Shown here: positions 17,207 through 25,094 of the stretch, piece by piece | How the letters are laid out: each line of letters opens with the position of its first letter | Position numbering within the stretch: position 1 is the first letter of the stretch | DNA from: Actinoplanes lobatus | GTDB taxonomy: Bacteria; Actinomycetota; Actinomycetes; Mycobacteriales; Micromonosporaceae | NCBI RefSeq assembly: GCF_014205215.1 | Contig: NZ_JACHNC010000001.1 | Coordinates: forward strand, 439,001-503,000 | DNA length: 64,000 nucleotides | Direction of reading: 5' to 3' | Program-made: the position numbers and the translations under genes | The notes under the pieces: model-generated | Databases searched by the model: none | Told to the model about the DNA's origin: nothing | Seen by the model: the letters and a program-made list of their open reading frames with translations, nothing else

Positions 17207-18654
17207 GCGGGCACACCCACCTGGAACCGCGCCGGCTGACCCGATGGTGGCGCCGGCGGTCCCTCCGAACCAGGATGACGGTGATCGCGGCGACGGCCAT
17301 CGCGGTCAGCGTGTTCGCGGCCTTCCAGGTGGCCAGCGAGCTACTGGACTGGGAGCTGCGGGACACCGCCGAGAATCAGCTTCGCGCCGACTCCCGCGTC
17401 CTGGCGGCGAACGCGCAGCGCGCCGGTCTGGCACGGGTTCAGCTACCGCCGTATCCGGGATCCGGTCGACTGGTGCGGGTCATCCTGCCCGACGGCTCGA
17501 CCCGGACGCCGGCCGGCCAACCCGAGCTGCCCCCGGTCAGCGAGCACGCCGGTCGCGTGGCGCGGGGCGCGTCAGCCGACCTGATGGAGTCGATGGACAG
17601 CGACGACGACGGCTACCGCATCTACACGCTGCGGGCGGGCGACGGCGCGGTACAGGTGGCCCACGTCGCCGACGACAGCCCGATCAACCGGTTCGGATTG
17701 GGCATGCTGCTGATCGGGCTGTTCTGCGTGGTCGGCGGCGCCCTTGTCGGGCGGACCGTGGCGCGGACCGGACTGGCACCGATCGACCGGCTGACCGCCG
17801 CCGCGGTACGTGTCGCGAACACCCATGATCTCGACGCCGACATCCCGGATGAGGGCGGTGGAGAGATCCGGCGACTGATCCAGGCGATCAACGACATGCT
17901 CGCCGCGCTCCGGGACTCCCGGCGGGCCCAGCGGCTGCTCGCCGAGGACGCCGCCCACGAACTCAAGACCCCGCTCACCAGCCTGCGCCTCAACATCGAG
18001 CTGCTGGTCCGGCTCGACCGGCGCGGCACCCTCGACACCGCCCTCTCGGCGGAGAGCCGGACCCGGCTGCTCAACGATCTCGGCGCCCAGGTGGCCGAGT
18101 TGAGCACCCTTGCCGCCGAGCTGACCGACCTGGCGCGCGGTGACGCAAGCGACGAGAGCACCGAGCTGCTCGACCTCGCCGACGTGGTGGTGGCCGCCGC
18201 GGCCCAGGCGCGTTCCCGCGTGCCCGACCTCGAGGTCGCGCTCGACGTGACCTCCGTGTGGGTGAGCGGGCGGGCCGCTGCGCTCCAGCGAGCGGTGCTC
18301 AACCTCGTCGACAACGCCGGCAAGTGGTCCCCCGCGGACCAGCCGATCCAGGTCCGGCTCCGTGCCGAGGGCGCGTCGGCGGTGCTCGAGGTCGACGACG
18401 CCGGGCCGGGCATCGACGCTGCCGACGTACCGCGGGTGTTCGACCGGTTCTACCGTGCCGACAGCGCCCGGGCGTTGCCGGGATCCGGTCTCGGGCTGTC
18501 GATCGTGCAGCGGGTCGTTTACGCCCACGGCGGCCGGGCCACCGTCGCCCGCTCCGCACGCGGTGGCGCTCTACTACGGATCGAACTTCCGGCCGCGGCC
18601 CCGACCGCTCCCATCGCGCGGCTCACCGCCGGGGAGGACACCGCGATGCGCTGA
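17203..18654 (+). CDS. Sensor histidine kinase, HAMP-HisKA-HATPase
   Basis: A 483-residue membrane kinase, partner of the preceding regulator. A membrane helix at about 27-47 and another at about 165-185 flank a ~115-residue extracytoplasmic sensor. A HAMP domain is followed by HisKA with the phosphorylated His in [15 protein letters not shown]. The HATPase has an N-box [10 protein letters not shown], a G1 box DDAGPGI and a G2 region [10 protein letters not shown]. All catalytic motifs are present. The domain order matches MprB-like kinases of envelope-stress systems. A convergent terminator follows. Confidence 0.93.
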   Translation: MSGHTHLEPRRLTRWWRRRSLRTRMTVIAATAIAVSVFAAFQVASELLDWELRDTAENQLRADSRVLAANAQRAGLARVQLPPYPGSGRLVRVILPDGSTRTPAGQPELPPVSEHAGRVARGASADLMESMDSDDDGYRIYTLRAGDGAVQVAHVADDSPINRFGLGMLLIGLFCVVGGALVGRTVARTGLAPIDRLTAAAVRVANTHDLDADIPDEGGGEIRRLIQAINDMLAALRDSRRAQRLLAEDAAHELKTPLTSLRLNIELLVRLDRRGTLDTALSAESRTRLLNDLGAQVAELSTLAAELTDLARGDASDESTELLDLADVVVAAAAQARSRVPDLEVALDVTSVWVSGRAAALQRAVLNLVDNAGKWSPADQPIQVRLRAEGASAVLEVDDAGPGIDAADVPRVFDRFYRADSARALPGSGLGLSIVQRVVYAHGGRATVARSARGGALLRIELPAAAPTAPIARLTAGEDTAMR

Positions 18655-18676
18655 CCCGCCCGGGGCCTGGCGCAGG

Positions 18677-18712
18677 AGATCCGGGACGGGCCTGGGGCCC
18701 CGTCCCGGATCT
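18677..18712. terminator. Bidirectional terminator between kinase and MMPL genes
   Basis: A perfect 14-bp stem (18677-18690 with 18699-18712) around an 8-nt loop, placed between two convergent genes. It can serve both strands; the plus side is followed by TCTCC rather than a full T-run. Confidence 0.75.
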
Positions 18713-18729
18713 TCTCCGTGCCGCCGCGC

Positions 18730-20874
18730 TCACCGTTGCAGCGCGAGCTCCTCGTCGTCGGCGAGCGGCTGTGGCCCGTTCAGCGGCTCCGCCGTCGGCC
18801 GGGACAGCCGACTCGGCCACCACATCCGCCGGCCGATCAGCAGGGTGAGGGCGGGCACCAGGACCGACCGCACCAGCAGGGCGTCGAGCAGCACGCCGAA
18901 GGCGACCAGGAACCCGACCTCGATCAGCATCACCAGCGGAAGTGTGGTGAGGACCGCGAACGTGGCCGCCAGGACCACGCCTGCCGAGGTGATGACGCCA
19001 CCGGTGGCGGAGAGGGCTTTGAGCATGCCCTGTCCGGTGCCGAGACGCACGGTCTCCTCCCGTGCCCGGCTGGCCAGGAAGATGTTGTAGTCGACGCCGA
19101 GCGCCACCAGGAACAGGAATGCCAGCAGCGGCACCGAATAGTCGATGCCCTTGAACCCGAGGATCGTGTCGAAGATGAACACGCTGCCGCCGAAGGCCGC
19201 GGCGAATGAGACGATCACGGTGGCCATCAGGATCAGCGGGGCCACGATCGCGCGCAGCAGCAGCCCGAGGACGATCAGGACGACGGCGAGCACCAGCGGG
19301 ATCACCAGCTTCTCGTCGCGGCTGGTGGTGATCTCGGTGTCGAGGTTCTCCGCACTCGGCCCGCCGACGATCGCCTGCGCCCCGCTCACCGCGTGCACGG
19401 CGGTGCGTACCCGCTTGATCGTGTCGTACTCCGCGACCGTGTCCGGCGTGTCCGTCGGGAACACGGAGATGTCGGCCCAGCCACCGACGGTCTGACCCGG
19501 GATGGCCACGGCCACACCCTGAGTGCCCTTGACGATGTCGAGCACCCGCTCCTGGTACGCCGGCCGTGTGAAGACCGTCATCGGCTGGCCGCCGAGCTCC
19601 GGGAAGTGCTGGCGGAGAACGGTGAAGCCGGTGACCGACTCCGGCGCGGACAGGAACTGGTCCTGCTCCCGCAGGGCGCCGGTGTTGCCGGCCAGCCCGA
19701 TGGCGAGCACGCCGAGGATTCCGAACGAGCCGAGCGTCGCCACCCACCGGCGGCGGCTGATGATGGTGCCGAGCCGTCCCCACAGCCCCGGCTTCTCCTC
19801 CACGGCCGTACTGAACCGGGGGATGGCCGGCCAGAAGATCCGCCTGCCGAGCACCACGAGCACCGCCGGGAACAGCGTCAGCATGGCCACCAGCGCGCAC
19901 AGGATGCCGGCCGCACCGATCGGGCCCAACCCGCTGGTGCTGTTCAGGTCCGCGACGAGCAGGCAGAGCAGACCGGCGACCACGGTGGCCGCGGACGCGA
20001 CGATGGCCGGCGCCGCGCCGCGTAGCGCGTGGACCATCGCGACCCGGACGTTCTCGTGGTGGTGCAGTGTCTCCCGGTATCGAGCGATGAGCAGCAGCGC
20101 GTAGTCCGTGCCGACGCCGAACACCAGGATCGTCAGCAGCGCCGAGTTCTGGTCGTTGACCACGATGCCGAAGCCCTTGACGAGCAGGTAGACGGTCGCC
20201 ATCGCAGTCAGTGCGGCCGCGCCGACGACCACGAGCGGGATGAACCACAACACCGGGCTGCGGTAGGTGAGGATGAGCAGGATCGTGACGACGATGACGG
20301 TGGTGAGGAAGACCTGCAGGTCGATGCCGTCGAAGACGGCGTCCATGTCGCCGTCGACCGCGGCCGGGCCGGTCACGTCCAGTTCCAGGCCTGCGGGGCG
20401 GTCCTTCGCGGCGTCACGCAACGGGCCGACCATGGCCTCCGGTCCGCCATAGGTCGTGCTCACGTCGAGGGTGAACATCATCGCCTCGCCGTCGGTGGAG
20501 AGTCTCGTCGACGGGCCCTCGTCGTCCTCGCCGGCCGCCGCCTTCGGCGGGTACCGCTTGGCAACGGTGTCGTAGTGGCGCTCGACCGTCGCGCGGTCGG
20601 CGCCGGTCATGCCGCCGGCGCGGTGGTAGACGAAGACGAACGTGTTGTCCTCACCGCCGGGGAGACTGTCCTCCAGGACCGCCACCTTGGTGGACTCGGC
20701 ACTGGCCGGCAGGGTGTCCACGGCTCTGTCGGTGGTGACAGAGCTCAACTTTCCGCTCAACGGCACCATGACCGCCGCCAGCGCCACCCACAGGCCGATC
20801 ACCAACCACGGCACCCACCGGCCCGCCAACCGACCGGGCGGCGCTTCCCTGGACGGCGCTGCGTTGACTGCCAT
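18730..20874 (-). CDS. MMPL/RND-family exporter
   Basis: A 714-residue transporter. ATG 20874 is preferred over the TTG one codon earlier because TAGGAGG is well placed. It has the duplicated MMPL layout: one membrane helix (about 20-40), a large external loop (about 45-185), then a five-helix block (about 190-345), with the layout repeated in the second half (loop about 390-525, helices about 530-690). FGVGTDYALLLIARYRE and ALGVDYNIFLASRAREE carry the paired Asp residues of the proton relay. MMPL proteins export lipids, siderophores or drugs. Its upstream region carries a 45-bp element also found before the orphan LuxR regulator at 22.4-23.1 kb. Confidence 0.93.
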   Translation of the reverse strand: MAVNAAPSREAPPGRLAGRWVPWLVIGLWVALAAVMVPLSGKLSSVTTDRAVDTLPASAESTKVAVLEDSLPGGEDNTFVFVYHRAGGMTGADRATVERHYDTVAKRYPPKAAAGEDDEGPSTRLSTDGEAMMFTLDVSTTYGGPEAMVGPLRDAAKDRPAGLELDVTGPAAVDGDMDAVFDGIDLQVFLTTVIVVTILLILTYRSPVLWFIPLVVVGAAALTAMATVYLLVKGFGIVVNDQNSALLTILVFGVGTDYALLLIARYRETLHHHENVRVAMVHALRGAAPAIVASAATVVAGLLCLLVADLNSTSGLGPIGAAGILCALVAMLTLFPAVLVVLGRRIFWPAIPRFSTAVEEKPGLWGRLGTIISRRRWVATLGSFGILGVLAIGLAGNTGALREQDQFLSAPESVTGFTVLRQHFPELGGQPMTVFTRPAYQERVLDIVKGTQGVAVAIPGQTVGGWADISVFPTDTPDTVAEYDTIKRVRTAVHAVSGAQAIVGGPSAENLDTEITTSRDEKLVIPLVLAVVLIVLGLLLRAIVAPLILMATVIVSFAAAFGGSVFIFDTILGFKGIDYSVPLLAFLFLVALGVDYNIFLASRAREETVRLGTGQGMLKALSATGGVITSAGVVLAATFAVLTTLPLVMLIEVGFLVAFGVLLDALLVRSVLVPALTLLIGRRMWWPSRLSRPTAEPLNGPQPLADDEELALQR

Positions 20875-20917
20875 CAATAGCCTCCTACATACGCGTTACA
20901 TCGCTTGTCCGAGGCCG

Positions 20918-20966
20918 ACTTCGTACCGAGCGAATCTGAGACGACCGTTAAAACGGTGCTCAGCCC
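20918..20966 (-). repeat. Copy A of a 45-bp element shared with the LuxR regulator
   Basis: About 43 of 49 bases match 23275-23323. The core is a symmetric site, CCGTT-N2-AACGG (ACCGTT-N2-AACGGT in this copy), followed on the minus strand by CGTCTCAGATTCGCTCGG. It lies 44-92 nt upstream of the MMPL start, so it is probably a regulator site or promoter. Confidence 0.75.
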
Positions 20967-21033
20967 AGGTGACCGAGCCAGGTGCCCAGCGCACGCACCA
21001 GCGTGGTGGCGTCGAACGGCGCTCCGGGGCGTA

Positions 21034-21075
21034 GTACCGCGGTACCGCCCCTCTCACGAGAATGACGACCGCGGT
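21034..21075 (+). promoter_or_regulatory. Two ACCGCGGT palindromes before the copper lipoprotein gene
   Basis: GTACCGCGGTAC, a perfect 12-bp palindrome (21034-21045), and a second ACCGCGGT core (21068-21075) have centres 32 nt apart, about three helical turns. This is a typical arrangement for a dimeric regulator binding one face of the DNA. The sites end 40 nt before the start codon. Confidence 0.55.
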
Positions 21076-21114
21076 ACGACGAAACGGGATGGAATCGGAC
21101 CTAGCTTTCGAGCC

Positions 21115-22323
21115 ATGACGAAACCTGATAGGCCACCGTGGAAATTGGTGGCGGGCACCATGGTGCTGGTGACGGCGTTCGCTGTCGTCGCCGCCTGCGG
21201 GTCTGACACCGACAACAGCGCGGCGCCCGCCGCGACCGGCCCGCACAGCGCGCACGCGGGCGGGTCGTCGGCTCCACCACAGCCGCTGCGCGCCGGCGAG
21301 CGGTTCGTCGACCTGAGGATGGCCGAGGCCTACACGCCCGCTCCGCCGGAGGGCGGCGGCTCGGACGAGTACCGGTGCCAGGTGATCGATCCGGGCCTGA
21401 CCAAGACGGCGTTCCTGACCGGGACCCAATTCGCACCGGAGAACGTCGCCATCGCGCACCACGCCATCGTGTACGCGGTGCCGCCGGGCGGCGCTGCCGC
21501 GGTGCGCAAACAGGATGCGAAGATCCCCGGTCTCGGCTGGCAGTGTTTCGGCGGGACCGGCGTGGCCGGCGCCGAGGTCGAGGAGGGGGACGCGGCGTGG
21601 GTGGACACCTGGGCGCCGGGCGCCACGGAGACGCTGCTCGACCAGGACGCCGGCTACAAGCTGGAGCCGGGCAGCCTGCTCGTCCTCCAGATCCACTACA
21701 ACCTGCTCGCGACCGACGGCAAGCCGACCGGGTCGGACCGCTCGGCGGTGCGGCTGCGGCTGACGGACGGCACGCCGCAGACCCGGGAACTCGAAACGTG
21801 GTCGGTCGACGCGCCGACCGACCTGCCCTGCGCCGCCGACGAGTCGGGTCCGCTCTGTGACCGGGCGGCCTCGATCGCGGACGTGACGAAGCGGTTCGGG
21901 CCGGACGTCGGCGAAATGGCGGACCGTCAGGTGGAGGAGTGCGGCCGGGGCGTGCCGAAGCCCGGTGACACCCAGACCTGCGACCACAAGGTTGAGGCGC
22001 CGATGACGCTGTTCGCCGGTTTCGGCCACATGCACATGCTCGGGCGGGCCTTGAAGGTCGAACTCAACCCGGGTACACCGAAGGCCAAGGTCGTCCTGGA
22101 CGTGCCGCAGTTCGACTTCGACAACCAGCGGCTGGTGAAGCTGCCGTCGCCGGTGGAGGTCGGTCCGGGGGACACGCTGCGGGTGACGTGTACGCACGAC
22201 GTAGGGCTGCGCAAACAGGTGCCGCAGCTGAAGAAGCTGCCGCCCCGCTACGTGGTGTGGGGCGACGGCACCAGCGACGAGATGTGTACGGGCATCATGA
22301 CGGTCTCCCTCCGCAAGTCCTGA
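21115..22323 (+). CDS. Copper type II monooxygenase-like lipoprotein
   Basis: A 402-residue exported lipoprotein. The signal (about 1-28) ends in a lipobox VVAAC, followed by a Ser/Ala/Gly linker. The rest resembles the copper-dependent, ascorbate-type PHM/DBM fold. The N-domain has AHHAIVYAVPP (His pair) and LQIHYN; the C-domain has GHMHMLGRALKVEL, FDFDNQRLVKLPSPV, VTCTHDVG and DEMC. The HH, HxH and Met ligand sets of CuA/CuB sites are all recognisable. Such enzymes hydroxylate a carbon using copper, O2 and a reductant; the substrate is unknown. ATG 21115 is chosen because upstream in-frame codons would hide the signal peptide. Confidence 0.85.
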   Translation: MTKPDRPPWKLVAGTMVLVTAFAVVAACGSDTDNSAAPAATGPHSAHAGGSSAPPQPLRAGERFVDLRMAEAYTPAPPEGGGSDEYRCQVIDPGLTKTAFLTGTQFAPENVAIAHHAIVYAVPPGGAAAVRKQDAKIPGLGWQCFGGTGVAGAEVEEGDAAWVDTWAPGATETLLDQDAGYKLEPGSLLVLQIHYNLLATDGKPTGSDRSAVRLRLTDGTPQTRELETWSVDAPTDLPCAADESGPLCDRAASIADVTKRFGPDVGEMADRQVEECGRGVPKPGDTQTCDHKVEAPMTLFAGFGHMHMLGRALKVELNPGTPKAKVVLDVPQFDFDNQRLVKLPSPVEVGPGDTLRVTCTHDVGLRKQVPQLKKLPPRYVVWGDGTSDEMCTGIMTVSLRKS

Positions 22324-22335
22324 GGAAGCGTCGAA

Positions 22336-22391
22336 CGTGTGTGAGCTCGCTGAGGTCAACCGGGCCGAAAGCAGCTTCGAGCTCACACACG
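22336..22391. terminator. Convergent terminator, copper lipoprotein and LuxR regulator
   Basis: A perfect 14-bp inverted repeat (22336-22349 with 22378-22391) around a 28-nt loop lies between the convergent gene ends. It likely terminates both transcripts. Confidence 0.6.
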
Positions 22392-22428
22392 TCGACACTG
22401 AACGGGCGGTGACGTGTGCCCGGAGCGG

Positions 22429-23139
22429 CTAAAACGACGGTCGCGCTCTCGACGGCCACGCGAGATGAGGTGCTGAACCGGGCCGGGTGAGTCTCAGCTC
22501 GTAGGCGAGGATGACGGCCTGGATCCGGTCCCGTGCACCGATCTTGGCGAGGACCCGCCCGACGTGGGTCTTCACCGTCGACTCCGACAGCGTGAACCGT
22601 TGCGCGATCTCGCCGTTGGTGAGGCCGTGGCCGATGGCGACGAGGACCTCGCGCTCACGGCCGGTCAGGAAGTCCAGCCGGGGATCCGCCCGCACGGGCC
22701 CGCAGAAATCATCGTCGAGCCGGTCGGCGAACGCGTCGAGCAGCCGCCGAGTCAGCGCCGGCGCGATCACCGCGTCCCCGGCGGCGACGGCCCGGATGCC
22801 GGCGAGCAACTCCTCCGGGCGGATGTCCTTGAGCAGGAAACCGCTCGCCCCGGCCCGCAGCGCGGCGAACGCGTACCGTTCCACGTCGAACGTCGTCAGC
22901 ACCAGGATCCGCGAACGCCCACCGGCTGCGACGATGCGCCGGGTGGCCTCGATCCCGTCGACGCCCGGCATGCGGATGTCCATCAGCACCACGTCGGGAC
23001 GCAGCTCGGTGATCCGCCGAACGGCCTCGGCGCCGTTCTCGGCCTCGCCGACGATCTCGGTGTCGGGGGTGCTCTCCAGCAGCATGCGAAACCCGAAGCG
23101 CTGCAGCGGCTGGGCGTCCACCACGAGCACAGAGATCAT
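22429..23139 (-). CDS. Orphan NarL/LuxR-family response regulator
   Basis: A 236-residue regulator: receiver (1-120) with phospho-Asp in VVLMDIRMP, LTTF switch and FLLKD lysine; LuxR helix-turn-helix (about 150-215) with LTGREREVLVAIGHGLTNGEIA and STVKTHVGRVLAKI. The usual DD pair near the N-terminus reads VDAQ, so one Mg-binding acid is replaced by Ala, which may weaken phosphorylation. The ATG overlaps the stop of a kinase remnant (ATGA). The native partner kinase has been lost except for its last ~45 codons, so this regulator is orphaned. The C-terminal tail after the HTH is longer than usual. Confidence 0.9.
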   Translation of the reverse strand: MISVLVVDAQPLQRFGFRMLLESTPDTEIVGEAENGAEAVRRITELRPDVVLMDIRMPGVDGIEATRRIVAAGGRSRILVLTTFDVERYAFAALRAGASGFLLKDIRPEELLAGIRAVAAGDAVIAPALTRRLLDAFADRLDDDFCGPVRADPRLDFLTGREREVLVAIGHGLTNGEIAQRFTLSESTVKTHVGRVLAKIGARDRIQAVILAYELRLTRPGSAPHLAWPSRARPSF

Positions 23140-23275
23140 GAATGGCTGCCTTTCAGGGTCGGATGGACGGTCCAGTCACCGTCCGGTGGGGGCCGACGCT
23201 GACCCAGCCGCCGTGGAGCACGGCGCGTTCGGCCATGCCGGCGAGGCCGAGACCCGCGTCGCCCGGCGATGCCCA
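23137..23275 (-). pseudogene. 3' remnant of a NarL-type sensor histidine kinase
   Basis: On the minus strand one frame reads GDAGLGLAGMAERAVLHGG, the G2 box and end of a HATPase_c domain. After a one-base frame change within a C-run the sequence continues as PPDGDWTVHPTLKGSHS and stops in an ATGA overlap with the regulator start. Everything upstream (membrane region, HisKA_3, N-box) is missing, and homology ends exactly where copy B of the 45-bp element begins. This is a deletion plus a frameshift of the regulator's former partner. Confidence 0.75.
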
Positions 23276-23323
23276 CTTCATATCGAGCGAACCTGAAACG
23301 ACCGTTAAAACGGCGCTCGGGCC
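23275..23323 (-). repeat. Copy B of the 45-bp element
   Basis: Nearly identical to 20918-20966, in the same orientation. It abuts the kinase remnant and lies about 135 nt upstream of the orphan regulator. The core CCGTT-N2-AACGG is conserved. It could be a shared operator or the scar of a recombination event. Confidence 0.75.
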
Positions 23324-23605
23324 GGTTGGTCGCCGGCGCGTGTCCGTCGGCGAGTGGGCCGCTGTCGCGCACGTGCGCCAAAGAATGCGGTCCCGCGGAT
23401 GAGGCAGCGGGCGGACACGGATGGGTGACCCTGTGCAAGCCACAGCATCATTGCCGGCTACACGCGGCACGGCTGCGGTATCAGCATCACCCTGCTCGGC
23501 CAGCTACTCCGGGAAGCCATCGACGACCCGAACAGGCCAGCTCTCCGGACCTTCGAGCCGCCAGCCGTAACGGCCACGGAGCGCTTCTGTGGTTATAAAG
23601 GGAGC
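23324..23605. other. Gene-free stretch between kinase remnant and tRNA terminator
   Basis: About 280 bp with short open frames in several phases, none with a convincing start or family match. It may hold decayed sequence. A plus-strand frame near 23450-23590 reads like degenerate protein (LLGQLLREAIDDPNRPAL) but I cannot assign it. Confidence 0.35.
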
Positions 23606-23634
23606 AAAAAGGCCCCCACCAAGAGGTGGGAGCC
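23606..23634 (-). terminator. Intrinsic terminator of tRNA-Val
   Basis: On the minus strand, GGC-T-CCCACC pairs with GGTGGG-G-GCC around TCTT and is followed by TTTTT. It lies 31 nt beyond the tRNA 3' end. Confidence 0.85.
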
Positions 23635-23664
23635 TGTGAAGACCGCTGACCTGCCAATAACTTG

Positions 23665-23736
23665 TGGGCGATACTGGGATCGAACCAGTGACCTCTCCGG
23701 TGTGAACGGAGCGCTCTCCCGCTGAGCTAATCGCCC
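23665..23736 (-). tRNA. tRNA-Val(CAC)
   Basis: A 72-nt cloverleaf on the minus strand: acceptor GGGCGAT with ATCGCCC, D-arm AGCTCAGCGGGAGAGC, anticodon stem CTCCG/CGGAG with loop TTCACAC (anticodon CAC), and a T-arm containing GGTTCGATCCC. The discriminator base is A; CCA is not encoded. It reads the valine codon GTG. Confidence 0.95.
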
Positions 23737-23788
23737 TCAACGAGATGGAACTCTACTAGACGGCGCCCGTGGGGCGCGACTCAGGGGG

Positions 23789-24163
23789 TCACCGCCACCC
23801 GACGAAGTCGAGCGACCAGGTGAACAGGTTGAGGTCGAAGCTGAGCAGGACGCTGAGCCAGACCACGAAGCTGATGAAGATCATGCCGAGCACGCCGATC
23901 AGCGCGCGCACGCCGAGCGTCTGCCGGCCGACCCAGTGGGTCCAGTTCTGCACATGCCGCTTGGTGAAGGCGAGCACTCCCTTGGCCCAGGCGAACTCGA
24001 CGGCCAGGATGGCGAGCCCGAGGATCACGATCGCCCAGCCGGGGCCGGGGAACGGGATCAGGACGATGCCGACGGCGACCACCAGGCCGCCCACGATGCC
24101 CACACCGATCTTCAGAGCGAGCCGACCGGTGGAGTTGGACCGGATACGGTCAAGCACACGCAC
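23789..24163 (-). CDS. PGPGW-motif membrane protein (TIGR02611 type)
   Basis: A 124-residue membrane protein starting at GTG 24163. It carries the family phrase PFPGPGWAIVILGLAILAVEF, followed by WAKGVLAFTKRH. Helices run at about 18-38 and 45-62, with another hydrophobic stretch at 85-110. The family is widespread in actinobacteria, with no known function. Length fits. Confidence 0.82.
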   Translation of the reverse strand: MRVLDRIRSNSTGRLALKIGVGIVGGLVVAVGIVLIPFPGPGWAIVILGLAILAVEFAWAKGVLAFTKRHVQNWTHWVGRQTLGVRALIGVLGMIFISFVVWLSVLLSFDLNLFTWSLDFVGWR

Positions 24164-24472
24164 GTCTGAGAACCCCGTCGTCCGGTTTTACACCCATTTC
24201 ATCCCCCAGTGTCCTGGAGCCCCGTCACTACCCGGGAGGAATGGACGTTACCGGAGTAAGTCAACCGCTGGACCACTGACGCCGGGCGGAACCGAGTACT
24301 CAGGCAGAACAGGACAAGATATCGCTTCTCGTCCTGCCCGGAAGGGTTTTCGGAACCGTCTTCCCACTACTGGGTGAGATCAGCGTATGGCGGAGCGTAA
24401 TGACAGGGATCACCTGAGTATGGGAAACGCGGGGTTCACCAGCCTCGCAGCGGTGCCGGGGGGAGTTCGTCC
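24164..24472. other. Upstream region of ssgB
   Basis: A 309-bp divergent intergenic region. It contains a CAGGAC/GTCCTG inverted repeat (about 24310-24336) and a GGGTTTTCGGAAC stretch about 110 nt before ssgB that could be part of an alternative-sigma promoter. I could not match a full consensus. Confidence 0.35.
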
Positions 24473-24904
24473 ATGAGTACCATTCGTCCAACGACCGTCG
24501 AGGTCGAAACCTCGCTGCGGCTCGTAGCGCCTGACGCGACGGCACTGCCCGTGCGCGCCAGCCTGCGTTACGACCCAGCCGACCCGTACGCGGTCCACGT
24601 GTTGTTCCACGCAGAATCAGCCGGTGGGGAAGCCGTGAGCTGGTCCTTCGCGCGGGAACTGCTCGTGACCGGGCTCGACGAGCCGGCCGGGATCGGCGAC
24701 GTCCGGGTGTGGCCGTGGGCCACGCCGCGTGGCGATTTCGTCGCACTGGCCCTGTCGTCGCCCGACGGCAACGCGCTGTTCGAGGTGCCGCGCAGCGTCC
24801 TCGTCCGATTCCTGCGGCGCACCTATGTGGTGGTGCCCCGCGGCCGGGAGTCGGACCACCTGGACGTGGACGCCGCGGTCAACCGACTACTGGCGGGCCG
24901 ATAA
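24473..24904 (+). CDS. ssgB: SsgB-type sporulation and cell-division activator
   Basis: A 143-residue SsgA-like protein. The full family frame is visible: VEVETSLRLVAPDATALPV, SLRYDPADPYAVHVLFH, SWSFARELLVTGL, VRVWPWATPRGDFVALALSSPDGNA in pieces, and FLRRTYVVVPRGRESDHLDVD. SsgB recruits FtsZ to future septa in sporulating aerial hyphae of Streptomyces; the orthologue in motile-spore genera is thought to act likewise. ATG 24473 follows GGGGGAG at 7 nt. A strong terminator closes the gene. SALP proteins occur only in morphologically complex actinomycetes, which helps place the organism. I am sure of the family and fairly sure of the SsgB subtype. Confidence 0.92.
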   Translation: MSTIRPTTVEVETSLRLVAPDATALPVRASLRYDPADPYAVHVLFHAESAGGEAVSWSFARELLVTGLDEPAGIGDVRVWPWATPRGDFVALALSSPDGNALFEVPRSVLVRFLRRTYVVVPRGRESDHLDVDAAVNRLLAGR

Positions 24905-24916
24905 GCGATATCGGGG

Positions 24917-24951
24917 AGACCCGTGCGGACACTGCCGGTCCGCGCGGGTCT
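24917..24951 (+). terminator. Intrinsic terminator of ssgB
   Basis: GACCCGTGCGGAC (24918-24930) pairs with GTCCGCGCGGGTC (24938-24950) with one T-G wobble, a 7-nt loop and a following TTCCTTTAT. Confidence 0.85.
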
Positions 24952-24985
24952 TCCTTTATCCGAAATAGATATGGATCTCCGAAAA

Positions 24986-25036
24986 GAAATCGGAATCGGA
25001 CGTATAGCGAATACCGATCTGGAAATCGGACATACC
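24986..25036 (+). promoter_or_regulatory. Repeated ATCGGA boxes upstream of the AraC-type gene
   Basis: GAAATCGGA occurs at 24986 and 25022, and ATCGGAC-R-TA at 24995 and 25025, in a notably A+T-rich patch. An inverted ACCGAT lies between them. The boxes lie 60-110 nt before the regulator start and may be its binding sites. Confidence 0.4.
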
Positions 25037-25094
25037 GCCCAGTCGGTGCGCTAGTGGATGCGCGGGCACGCATCGACGACTACCGTCAGGCGCG

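Noticed and set aside
23324..23605. Short plus-strand frame (109 aa) upstream of the tRNA
   Set aside because: No start signal, no family match and a composition unlike neighbouring genes.
23665..23736. tRNA-Val as an integration site
   Set aside because: No second copy of the tRNA 3' end, no integrase and no phage genes were seen in the window.
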